In this document: positions 54,826 through 64,000 of the stretch, in pieces | Numbering within the stretch: position 1 is the first letter of the stretch | How the letters are laid out: every line of letters starts with the position of its first letter | Origin: Rhypophila decipiens | Taxonomy: Eukaryota; Ascomycota; Sordariomycetes; Sordariales; Naviculisporaceae | DNA length: 64,000 nt | Reading direction: 5' to 3' | Assembly (NCBI GenBank): GCA_033297075.1 | Contig: MU858079.1 | Coordinates: forward strand, 62,001-126,000 | Made by a program: the position numbers and the translations under genes | Notes under the pieces: generated by a model | Told to the model about the DNA's origin: nothing | The model's input: only the letters and a program-made list of their open reading frames with translations | The model's database searches: none

Positions 54826-56033
54826 ATGGCCTGGGAAGAACCGCGCAAGACGGGCATGGCCTATCGCCGCCTCGGAAACTCGGGATTACACGTCTCTGCG
54901 CTGGGCTTGGGCGGCTGGCTTACCTTTGGTGGTCAGGTTGAAAATGGTGATTGGAACCTCTTTTAGCTGAGTAGTATGGGCTTCAGTCAGCGACCCGGCA
55001 AGCTGACCTCCACAACGCGTCGGGACAGATACCACTCTAGCCTGCATGAAGCAGGCTTACGACCTGGGCATCAACTTTTTCGACACGGCCGAGAGGTAAT
55101 ATCATGTTCCGAATCGAGACACGTTACCGAGACATTGGAAACGTTGACACCCGTAACCTCTCCAGCTACGCAGCCGGCCAATCCGAGACGGCCATGGGCC
55201 AGGCGATCAAGAAACTGGGCTGGAAGCGCTCCGACATCGTCATCAGCACCAAGCTCAACTGGGGACTCCACAACGGCGAGGTCCTCGTCAACAGCCACGG
55301 CCTCTCCCGCAAGCACATCATCGAAGGCCTCTGGGCCTCGCTCCAGCGTCTTGACCTCGAATACGTCGACATTGTCTACGCCCACCGTCCCGACCGTCTG
55401 ACTCCCATGGAAGAAGTGGTCCGTGCCTTCAACCACGTCATCGACATCAAAGGCTGGGCCATGTACTGGGGCACGTCGGAGTGGTCAGCCGACGAGATCG
55501 CCGAGGCGTGCGGAATCGCCAAGCAGCTGGGCCTGATCGCCCCCGTGGTCGAACAGCCATTCTACAACCTCCTCCACAGGAAAAAGGTCGAGGGAGAATT
55601 CCAAAGGTTGTATTCACGCTTTGGACTGGGCTTGACGACATTCTCGCCTCTCAAATTTGGTCTGCTGAGCGGGAAATACAACGATTCGCCCGACGCCCCG
55701 CCCCCGGGGAGCAGGTTCGCCAAGGGAGACGACAAGTTTGTCAACTACATGAGGGACAACTACGGAAACAAGGCGTGGCAGGAAGACATCGACAAGGTCA
55801 AGAAGCTGAAAGCTGTGGCCGACAAGCTGGGCATTCCCCAGTCGGAGCTGGCCCTGGCGTGGTGCCTAAAGAACCCAAACGTGTCGAGCGTCATCACCGG
55901 CGCCTCGAGGCCGGAGCAGATTGTGGACAACGTCAAGGCTCTGCAGTCTGTCAAGTTGCTCACCGCCGATGTTATGAAGGAAATTGACGCCATTGTCGGT
56001 GCCGTTGAGTTGGATCCTGCTAGGCAAGACTAG
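54826..56033 (+). CDS. Aldo/keto reductase, voltage-gated K+ channel beta-subunit-like
   Basis: Exons are 54826-54946, 55029-55095 and 55166-56033, with introns of 82 and 70 bp, giving 351 residues. The joints restore GGQVENDTTLACMKQAYDLG and FFDTAESYAAGQSE. The catalytic tetrad is visible as Asp (FFDTAE), Tyr (SYAAG), Lys (ISTKLNWG) and His (DIVYAHRPD). NADPH-binding SSVITGASRPEQIVDNVKA lies near the C-terminus. This is the Kv-beta/YakC-like branch, which reduces aldehydes and ketones in the cytosol. Downstream of a TauD-type enzyme it could handle the aldehyde that such enzymes release from sulfonates (inference). Confidence 0.9.
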
Positions 56034-58356
56034 AAGCGCTTGGACCTGTTCAGCAACAACTTGAAGGGGAATTTCTGAAAGAGTTTTCTTGACGGCTTTG
56101 GCGTCCCGTGATTTGTTGGGCCTATTGCACATGTGATCTGTGATGCCTCGATCTCCGGGAAAAGTTCCCTTGTGTAGCCATTAGCAATATACTCGACGAA
56201 GGACATGTGCATCAGTACTATGGGCCAAACATGCCACTTTATTCTCCGAAGATGCTAATAGGTGCCTCGGGTTACTTGTGATTTTGCCTCTCGGATCAGC
56301 ACAATTAGAATAACCTGTGCAAAGAACTGGCTCCTCCGTCATTACCATTCTGTCGGGTTAGGTCTGGTAGTACTACAACGATAGCAAAAGACCTCTGATT
56401 GTCCCAGCCAAGGTATTTAGCTAGTTGCGGTGAAGCTGCTTGTGCAGGTGTCCCTGTCCAACTCACACCGATGAATCTCCAACCAAGAATTCCACGAATT
56501 TCTGAAAGAGTTTCTTGATAGGTTTCAAAGGTGAGGTCCGTCATCGGAGTTGTTGAGCCTGAGAATCACGTCTATCTTCAGCCCAACTTGGGCATGTTAT
56601 AGCTACCTAGTCTCTAGAGCCCAATATCATCCGAGTTATACCGCCCTTATACTGACTGCTAGTATACATGGTGGTTGCATTGGTCCACATACTAGTATGT
56701 ACATGTAGTCAAAGCGCATGTCTTCCTCCCCGGTCATATCTGGGAAGATGGGATAAGAACTGACGGTGAGCAAATCTTGGAAAACCCGGAAACCGTACCA
56801 TTCTTTCTTTCCCATCTCTGTTTCCAAGCTATTTCCAAGACAGCCGGCCAAGGCCGTATTACGCTCGATTACATTTAACATAATAAAACGTCAGGCATCT
56901 CTGTACAGTACAGTACATACACCGAGGCACAGGTGAGACGCCACAATCTGGCGTCATCCTGGCGTCTTCTGCCGAGCGTGTCCTCGTTTACGTTGTGGCA
57001 CTCAGGTTTTGTCGATCCCAAGCTGCACTGCCGATGGATCCCGATTGCCCCTGGCCGAACACCCTGGGCCTGCCCCGCTCGCTCCGGTCTCCGGTAGTAT
57101 GGTCCGGAGCAAGTTCCTTCTCACGTACAGAGCAGTTCATTGGTTCCCGGATGTGCAAGTCAACCAACCCCGGACAGAACATTTGGACTGTCACCTCACA
57201 AAAACATTTTGTCCGTTGGCTGACATGGGTGCGATAATTACTTGGCGGACAGCTGCGTGAGATGGGATAGTCCAATGATATCTCACGGCTCACTCACCGC
57301 AGTCTCATCGGCCTGGACACACAACGGGAGCCACAGCATGGGTGCAGCGTGGCTAACTGGGTCCCTCGTCATACCCCAGCTGGGTGGTCTAAATAGTTGC
57401 GGTGGGAAAGCAAGAGAAGATAATCAGTGCACAATGCCCATTGTCATCTGGGCAGCCGAATCGTATCAAAGTCAGTAATCAGTAACTGAGTGGACTACAG
57501 GTAGGAAACTGCACCGCAGTTCTTGTGCAGGAACCAGACCACCTTGCTGCATCAGACCAAGACCCTGTGACCCGAGCCGCCCAGTAGTCGAGGAACAAAC
57601 GGTGGTGTGTGCTTCATGCACGAGGAGTGCCGTACTATGCAGAGCAATCATGACAACCGATGTCGTGTAATTGTCTTGCAGGGAGAAATTTTTCTTGTTT
57701 GCTTTTTCTTTCCCCTTTTCTCACTAGTTCAATGGTTATCAAGACTATCAAACCCCCTGAGTAATCAAGAAAATTTGTCAATGACGTGGAAACACACATG
57801 GGGCTTTTTTTCCTGGCCGACTTTTAGTCCAAAGTTATACTCAATCAGCTCTAGCTCCCGCCTTTCCCGCTTGTCCCGGGACTTGAACTAAAGTCGGGTT
57901 TCACCGCAGGACTGGAGGCTCTCAACACACACGCCCTTTTCAAAGACTCCCGCTGGTGAGGTCGAGTTCTCTCCTGAGCTTGGGCTCGTGTGCCCATGGA
58001 ACCTTTACGGTTCGTGGCAGTAAAAATCTGGAATCCGGCATATTTCGGCCGGCCCAGGGGAGCACGTCCATATCCTTGACAAGCAAACGAGTGACCTGTC
58101 ATAATTGTCTTCCCGAGGCGGTCAGGTCATGTCAGGTTCTAGTCCATGCCTGCCCATGTCCACAGTCCGGCCACGGTCGTCCAAGGGAAGGGACAAGTAT
58201 AAAACCAAGGTCCAGTAGCCAGGACTCCCCAGCTTTGCAAAAATCCATTGTTGAACAAACCAAACCAACCTTCAATCCCCTCTCTTTTTTTGCACAACCC
58301 ACTCATGTTTCGCAATTTATGACAATAAATGAAACCCCCCGTGTCACAATCCCACA
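56034..58356. other. Long gene-poor region with possible relics
   Basis: The 18-base word at 56069-56086 recurs exactly at 56496-56513. A leftward 79-codon frame at 56544-56305 (TDLTFETYQETLSEIRGILG) and another at 56881-56636 (KKEWYGFRVFQDLLTVSSYP) look coding-like but have no known domain and no visible joint; they may be relics of one gene. The remainder has only short frames. The last 200 bp are the promoter of the second SnoaL-like gene. Confidence 0.4.
58198..58204 (+). promoter_or_regulatory. TATA box of the SnoaL-like gene at 58357
   Basis: TATAAAA lies 159 bp before the start codon, followed by a pyrimidine- and CA-rich leader. The call rests on motif and spacing. Confidence 0.45.
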
Positions 58357-59135
58357 ATGACCTCGCCCCTTGATCCTCATTCCAAATGTTACTCGCATAC
58401 CAATGGCACAGTGAGCGAGCTCCTGGACCGTTTCGCCGTCTCGGAGCTCTGCAAAGGCTGGCCGGTATATCGTGACGCCTCGGAGTGGAAGAACTACCGC
58501 TCATTATTCACCCAGGACGCCACCGTCTGGACAAGTGAGTCCCCTCCGTTTCCTGTTGTCCCACTGCGTTCAAAGTGCTGACTGACTCTTCTCCTGCAGC
58601 ATGGTCCGGGCCGCAGCACGTAGATGACTTTATCGCCATCTCCAAAGCAGGCAAAGAAAAGGGCGTCTTCATCATGCACCGCGAGTGCGGCACGCTCACG
58701 GAGCTGTCGCCGACCTACAACCGCGCCATCGGCAAGATGAAGGCCACCATCACCCACCGCTTCTCCCCCGCCGGCAGCAGCTCACCCGGGGACGGAGGGT
58801 ACGACGTGGACTGCGACTGCCGGTTCATCTTCTTTTGCGAAAAGAGCGCGGTGCAAGGACAGGAGGGCTGGAAGGCAAAGTACGTCAAGCTGTTCTACGA
58901 CAAGGACAAGGTCGTCCCCGTGGACGGCTGCACCACACCCAGGTTCGACGAGGAGGAGCTGAGCAGGTACCCCGAGGGATACAGATACCTGGGGGCCGCC
59001 CAGGCGAGACTGGGATATGACATTGATCTGAAGCTGCCGACGCCGAGGGATAATGAGTTGTGGGTGAGGATGTATGGCGAGATGGAGAAGTGGTTGGACG
59101 GCAAGGACATTGATCTGTTTTGGGAATTAGAATAG
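58357..59135 (+). CDS. SnoaL-like (NTF2-fold) protein of 237 residues
   Basis: Exon 1 is 58357-58534, the intron 58535-58599 (65 bp) and exon 2 58600-59135. The domain starts [20 protein letters not shown], continues [20 protein letters not shown] (rebuilt across the joint) and [12 protein letters not shown], then [15 protein letters not shown] and the beta strands [12 protein letters not shown]. This is the SnoaL_4-type fold found in fungal dehydratases and hydroxynitrile-type lyases of small-molecule pathways. A C-terminal extension ([20 protein letters not shown]) is also usual for this fungal group. Conserved acidic and His residues are present, but no reaction can be named. Confidence 0.8.
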
Positions 59136-59410
59136 TTTTGTTTTGCCTGAAGGCTTCATGTATATATAACTTGAACATCTAAGTAAGTTAGGTATAGTAA
59201 GGGATTCGTAATATTCTCTCGAAAGTACCAGCAGAGCTCTCTGACCATGGCTGTACACCCCAACGCCCTCCCAACGGTTCCAAATAACTTGAAGTTGTAG
59301 CATCATATAAAGGTTCAACGCCGTCGATACAAAATACAGGTTGCACGGCCGGTCCGCGACATGCTCAGCAAAGCAACATGAAATGGATCGGTAATTTTCT
59401 CTACTTGAAT

Positions 59411-59729
59411 TCAGAAGCTGCTGATAAGCCTCTGAAGATCAAAGTCGGTCGATGCCCTGATCTTGTAGACGTTATGCCGCATCTGCAATAAAGGGTTAGC
59501 ATGATGCTACAAGTACATGGACTCGCAGAGAGGGGAAGCTACCTACCTCAACGCTATAGTACTGGTCAGGACCCACGGCTCTTCTCAGCTCCTCGAGTAG
59601 TTTCTGAGGACTGGGCACGAATTTGGCCTTGAGATCTCGCTCAACCTGGTATTCTGGCTCGACAGGTCGAGGTGGTGACTGACGGGCAGCAGTGGATGCA
59701 CGTGGAAGTATGACAACATTGGTGGGCAT
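59411..59729 (-). CDS. Small 84-residue protein of unknown function, two exons
   Basis: Exon 1 is 59729-59547 (61 codons), the intron 59546-59483 (64 bp, GTAGGT donor, GCTAAC branch site, GCAG acceptor), and exon 2 59482-59411. The product starts MPTNVVILPRASTAAR. It has a Pro-rich linker, then a compact domain: FVPSPQKLLEELRRAVGPDQ, YYSVEM, then RHNVYKIRASTDFDLQRLI. The frame can be extended to an ATG at 59816, but the added part is poor. The domain joint across the intron reads naturally. I know of no function. Confidence 0.6.
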
Positions 59730-59816
59730 TGTTATCAGGGTCGTCTGGCGATGCGGGGTTATGATTGCCGTTTGTGGACAGCGAGCTACCTGACTTTGGG
59801 AGTGTTTGATGTCCAC

Positions 59817-61504
59817 ACTGAAGCTGCAGTGGGCTGGCTCAGTTTACTAGAACGCTTGAAGAAGAACACTTTGGTGTGGAGTCTGGAGTTTGTTGATATA
59901 GTTGAAATGATGTTGGTGATATAAATTGAGGTGGAGTGGACGGTTTTCAAGGTGTTGATGTTCAGCTTTGCTAGATCGGTTGCTGTGAAAGGTGGCCCCT
60001 TGACCAGGAGGTCATAGTTGGGGAGGTCCGTCATGTTTAACATTGATGACCCTCAACTGCCTCCATGGCCACCAGTTTCAGACCACGTGTGCCGCCTTGG
60101 GTCCGACCCGGCGCATGGCTGAATGTGAACGGCGCATAACTCAGATCTGAGGGCCGAGAGAGGATCGGAGAGTTCACAATCGCACCAACATTCCCGAGCC
60201 TGACCACCAGAATTCCAGTTATCACTACAAGCCACGTCCCTCTCAAACTCAAGCCACAAGAAAGGCGGCTCTTTGGGCACCTTGTAAGGTCAACTTGTCA
60301 AGCAGGGCGACCATTTCGGGCCTGGGCAAAATATATGATCAACAGGAGATACATTGTGCCAGGCTGGGGAAACGGCACATGTCCGACGTCTAGGTTCGGT
60401 GTATTGCATGCATGTCGCTTGAATATGGTCTTTTCGGTCAAGCTAGTCACAACGTGGTGTTCAGCTGCCAGGATTAGAGGATTGCACCGCCCTGTCCCTG
60501 CATGATACCGAGTGCCTGAGGCTGTGTGAGGGGCTGCCTCCCATTGTGCACGGCGTAGCGACTTACTACGCAACGTCTTATCGGCGGTTACTTACCATCT
60601 GAGGCTTGGGACCTCTGTCCAGGGCCGTTTTGCAATTCCTTCAACTAATTGATCGCTGATACAGATGCAGTGGTCATGAAGTTTATTGTTTGTGAAGCGC
60701 TGAACTCTAAGGGACTAATGCTTATTCGGGTTAGGCCTTGTCCCAAAAGATCAGTGACGCTGCACGCGGGGTCAATATCACAGACTCAGCTTCTGGACAT
60801 GAGGAGGGTGGGCGGCATCATTCTGTGGCCGACTCTACCAGTACCCCGTACTCCGTAATATTCGTCTGTTTCCTTCATCGCTTCCCCATACCATCGCGCT
60901 TTGCAAGATTCCTTTGCTAGACAGATGAAGGAGAAGATGGCGATGACCGTCGGAGCCTTCATCTGGGTGAAATCAACAGCAATGTTTGTCTAATAGATAA
61001 GAAAGGGATGAAGCTAGGCAGATTTCTCAACTCTCCTCATGGGGCGGATTGTTCCAGTGTCACCACACTGCAGTTGCGCCACATAAATGGGCTGCACACC
61101 ATCGCCTGTACAGAGCCCTGAAGTTAAGCGCGCGTTGCAAATTTGCCAAGACCAAAGCTGCAGCCCACCACCTCAAGGACGAGACTTCCTGTTGTCCTGC
61201 TTCATTCGAGAACTTTAGTCCATTTGATGGCGCTCCTCCTCCATCAGAGATGTGAGTGCCTACGAGCTCCGAGTTCAGAACATGGTCGCCGTAACCCCAC
61301 CTCGCATCAACAACAGAAGATGGATATCTTAAAGGCGCAAATCAATGTAAGTGGACGCCGCTCGCTCAAATTACGTCCTTGATGAACTGACGGTTTGCCA
61401 GGTGACTGGGACCGAGACTCTGAGCACTGTGTCATCTGCGCATCGGAACTCTCGTGCCAGCATTGACTCCGAAGTTAGGAACACACCAAGACCTTGAAGC
61501 GAAC
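59817..61504. other. Intergenic, upstream of the kinase-like gene
   Basis: No gene is supported. At 61320-61358 a short ATG frame followed by GTAAGT, with a GCCAG acceptor at 61401, suggests a leader exon and intron for the kinase gene, but the frame does not connect. A stretch near 61105 only weakly recalls 5S rRNA. Confidence 0.4.
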
Positions 61505-64000
61505 ATGAAGACGGATGGAACTAACTTGACTATCAATTGTAAGCTCAAAGATGCCGTGACACCACTGCCGTGGAAGACCGAGTTTGGCTCAGAGTTGCGG
61601 CATGACAGCAGCAACTTGGCAGTGCCCAAATCCGAAGCCGAAAGTGCCAGCGTCAACGACCTGGGCGAGGCGCGGCGGCTGCAGAACCACGACGAGGAAA
61701 TAACACAACAGCCATCCACCACCAACATAGACCAGTTGATTGACCGGGCCGGCACCCAGTTTCCCGATTCACCCAGCGAGCGGGAAAATGGCGATCCGAC
61801 TCGATACCTCAGATCCCTCCAAGAGCTGGAAAATGGCGACTCTGGCGAGCTATCTAAACGCCGGCCTACGCCATCTCTGGCATCCAGGCTAAGGGCGGAG
61901 CTGAAATCCTCGCTGGCTGGCAAAGATGGCAGAAAATTCCTTCCACAAGACAAATTTGACGAGATCTTGACGAGAGCCGCCGTCCGGGAGGAACTCGAAA
62001 GACACCCCGAGCTTCGTAAGGGCGGCGAGGGCGACATGGAGTTGAAAAGACTCACGGATCGAATCCACAAGGCGAGTATGACGGAGCGTGATAATCGCGA
62101 CACCGCGACGCATCGCCGAAAGCTTTTTGCACTGTTGGCTTTGATGCAGATGGTGCCCTCTATTAAGGACTTTATCGAAGCTAAAATCTACGATCGCGAT
62201 TTTCCCTTCATCATGGAAGAGAACGAGGAGTCGGACGGACCGTTTTACTGCATGTATAGCTGGCATGATCTGAGGAAAGGCGACAAACCCGGAGCCAGAA
62301 AACCTATTCCATGCTTCTTCAAGTGGCCCGATCATCAAATCGAAGGCTTCAACACGAACCAGTGGCAGCTCTTGGCCCCTTACTTTGAGCTAGGCAGCCT
62401 CAAACTATACAACTTCCAAGAGAATATCATTCTGCCATTCATTGAGGACACCAGTGACTCTCTGAAGGAACGTGAAAGCCTGGAAAGCGGATTCTCCGAT
62501 GTCTGGAGGGTCAGGATTCATCGGGCTCATCACAATCATCGCCCAGTATCTGTAAGTGATTAGTGACCAGGGGCAGACGAAGACTGAGGGACCACAAGAT
62601 ATCAAGACCTTTAACTAACCAAGATACTTTCAACGTCATCTGCAGGACGACGAAGCAGAGAATCCCTCATATGCCATCAAGCGACTGAAGCAAAATACGC
62701 GCGAGGCGTTCGACAAGGAAGTTGAAGCCTTGAAGCGATTCTCCGACAAGGACAACCTTCATCTGATCGACCTCCTCTTGACCTATCACTATCGAGGCAA
62801 GTACCATCTGGTATTTCCCTGGGCAGATGGAAACCTGAGCGACTTTTGGACCAAGCACCCTAGCCCGGACTTTCCGCGGCGAGACTGGAACTTTGTGAAA
62901 TGGGCCGCCCGACAATGGCTGGCCATTGCTGAAGGGCTGCGGGCGATCCACAAGGCCCCCAAGAGGAACGAGACAAGAGACCCAAACGACCCCCGCATCC
63001 ATGGCCGCCACGGTGACCTCAAGCCCGAGAACATTCTCTGGTTCAGATACGGTCATCGGAAGCTCAAAGACCCTTGCGAATACGGCGTGTTTGTCATTTC
63101 CGACTTTGGTCTAACAAGCTTCCATCACAATGACACCAAAGACCAGGTCAGCCCGAGTCGTCTGGCAAGGTCTCCAACCTATCGCCCGCCCGAGTGCGAT
63201 GTATCCAAGACCATCTCCCAAAGCTACGATGTGTGGTCACTAGGCTGCATTCTGCTCGAGTTCGCCATCTGGTACATGCATGGGTGGAACGGTGTCGAGC
63301 AAGCATCGAAAAGACGTGCCAACGCCGAGCGCCCAGCTGCCAGTGCATCCGATACGAATTATGTGCGGGAGGACAAGTTCTTTGAGCTGACTGAGAAGGT
63401 CATTCGGATTGTGGAGGACGACGACACAATCGAGAGAGTGGCTCGGCTCAAGCAATGCGTGAAAGATGTGAGTGGCGTACTACTAGTATCCCATTGTGCC
63501 CATGAGTACTATGAATAAGTATTGACTATGGTATGCTTTAGGAGTTCACCAACTTGAGCAAGCAGGGAACTACTCGATTCTTCCATGACCTTCTCGAATT
63601 TGTGCACGACAAGCTCCTCCGAATGAGACCGGATATGAGAGCAATGTGTGACGAAATTGTGGCCAAGCTCGGCGAGATGCGGCAAAAGTGCGAGGCCGAC
63701 GAGGAATATTGTACTCGGATTGTTCCCAGATCCGACCGAACGGGAACCAACAACTCAGAGCTTCTATCCTCTTACATGACCACCATCCCAGAAGCAGCGT
63801 CTCTTGATGAGGACGAATCCGAAGTGCCAGAATCTTCGAGAAACTCGGCTGATATTCAGGATACATCGGACGTGACGATGAGGGGCAGTGTCAGAGATCG
63901 GCTGATCTCCCAGTCTCCTACACCCTATGATAGTACCGTGTCTTTGGAAGCCAGCAAGACGCATGTGGCTTCCAGGAGCAGTCTTAAACAACGACTGCCT
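61505..64000 (+). CDS. Protein-kinase-domain protein, 3' end beyond the window
   Basis: Exons are 61505-62551, 62646-63467 and 63542 to the edge, with introns of 94 and 74 bp; 776 codons are visible. The first 280 residues are polar and charged. A region with FALLALMQMVPSIKDFIEAK, PIPCFFKWPDHQIEGFNTNQ and FELGSLKLYNFQENIILPFI precedes the kinase core, an arrangement typical of large fungal kinases linked to HET and NACHT repertoires. Kinase motifs are AIKRLKQ (K361), HGDLKPENI (H471, D473), DFGLTSF (D502), and SPTYRPPE, then DVWSLGCILLEFAIW. The catalytic loop is HGD rather than HRD, as in many fungal members. An acidic, Ser-rich tail follows. The ATG at 61505 is the first in frame; an upstream exon is possible. 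Confidence 0.8.

Noticed and set aside
61049..61255. Possible 5S rRNA gene
   Set aside because: Only a few bases (GAAGTTAAGC) resemble 5S rRNA and the rest does not match or fold accordingly.
61432..62103. 223-codon leftward open frame
   Set aside because: Antisense of the kinase-like gene; Ser/Arg-rich text typical of a shadow frame.
1..64000. CRISPR arrays, bacterial operons, insertion sequences
   Set aside because: No regularly spaced repeats are present, and the introns and gene families show that this is fungal nuclear DNA.

Overview
The window looks like a piece of a filamentous ascomycete chromosome (Pezizomycotina, most likely a Sordariomycete; inferred). Genes are split by short introns of 48-110 bp with GT..AG ends and recognisable CTAAC/CTGAC branch sites. 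The families are typical of such fungi: a HET-domain protein, a PTH11-like receptor, Zn2Cys6 and Clr5 regulators, small secreted proteins, SnoaL-like enzymes, MFS transporters and a 2EXR protein. I support about 29 protein-coding genes (two cut by the window edges), several relics, one complete MITE and a pair of tRNA-derived repeats. I see no CRISPR, operon or complete rRNA gene. Exon joints were deduced by eye from splice motifs and preserved reading frame.

Layout. 1-10.4 kb: the start of a leftward gene at the edge, a GMC oxidoreductase with a frame break in a T run, an AT-rich stretch with a decayed gene, a PTH11-like receptor and a secreted tyrosinase. 10.4-20 kb: relics, a crystallin-fold-like secreted protein, a decayed XPG-like fragment, a 2OG-Fe(II) oxygenase and a HET protein. 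20-30 kb: a 379-bp hAT-type MITE with an exact 8-bp target duplication, a single-pass surface protein, a five-exon Clr5 regulator, and a divergent SnoaL/medium-chain dehydrogenase pair. 30-40.5 kb: a TTL-like ligase, a Thr-rich secreted protein, a probable GPI protein, a 2EXR protein, a secreted protein of unknown function and a DHA2-type MFS exporter, mostly in tail-to-tail pairs. 41-48 kb: a Zn2Cys6 regulator, tRNA-derived repeats, a small membrane protein, a basic low-complexity protein, a tiny conserved-looking ORF and a thioredoxin.

48.4-56 kb holds the most coherent group: a TauD/TfdA-type dioxygenase divergent from a Dal5-type anion:cation symporter, followed on the same strand by a Zn2Cys6 regulator and a Kv-beta-like aldo/keto reductase. 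This resembles an uptake, oxidation and regulation module, perhaps for a sulfonate or a related carboxylate; that reading is inference. 58-64 kb: a second SnoaL-like protein, an 84-residue two-exon gene, and the first part of a large kinase-like gene running off the right edge.
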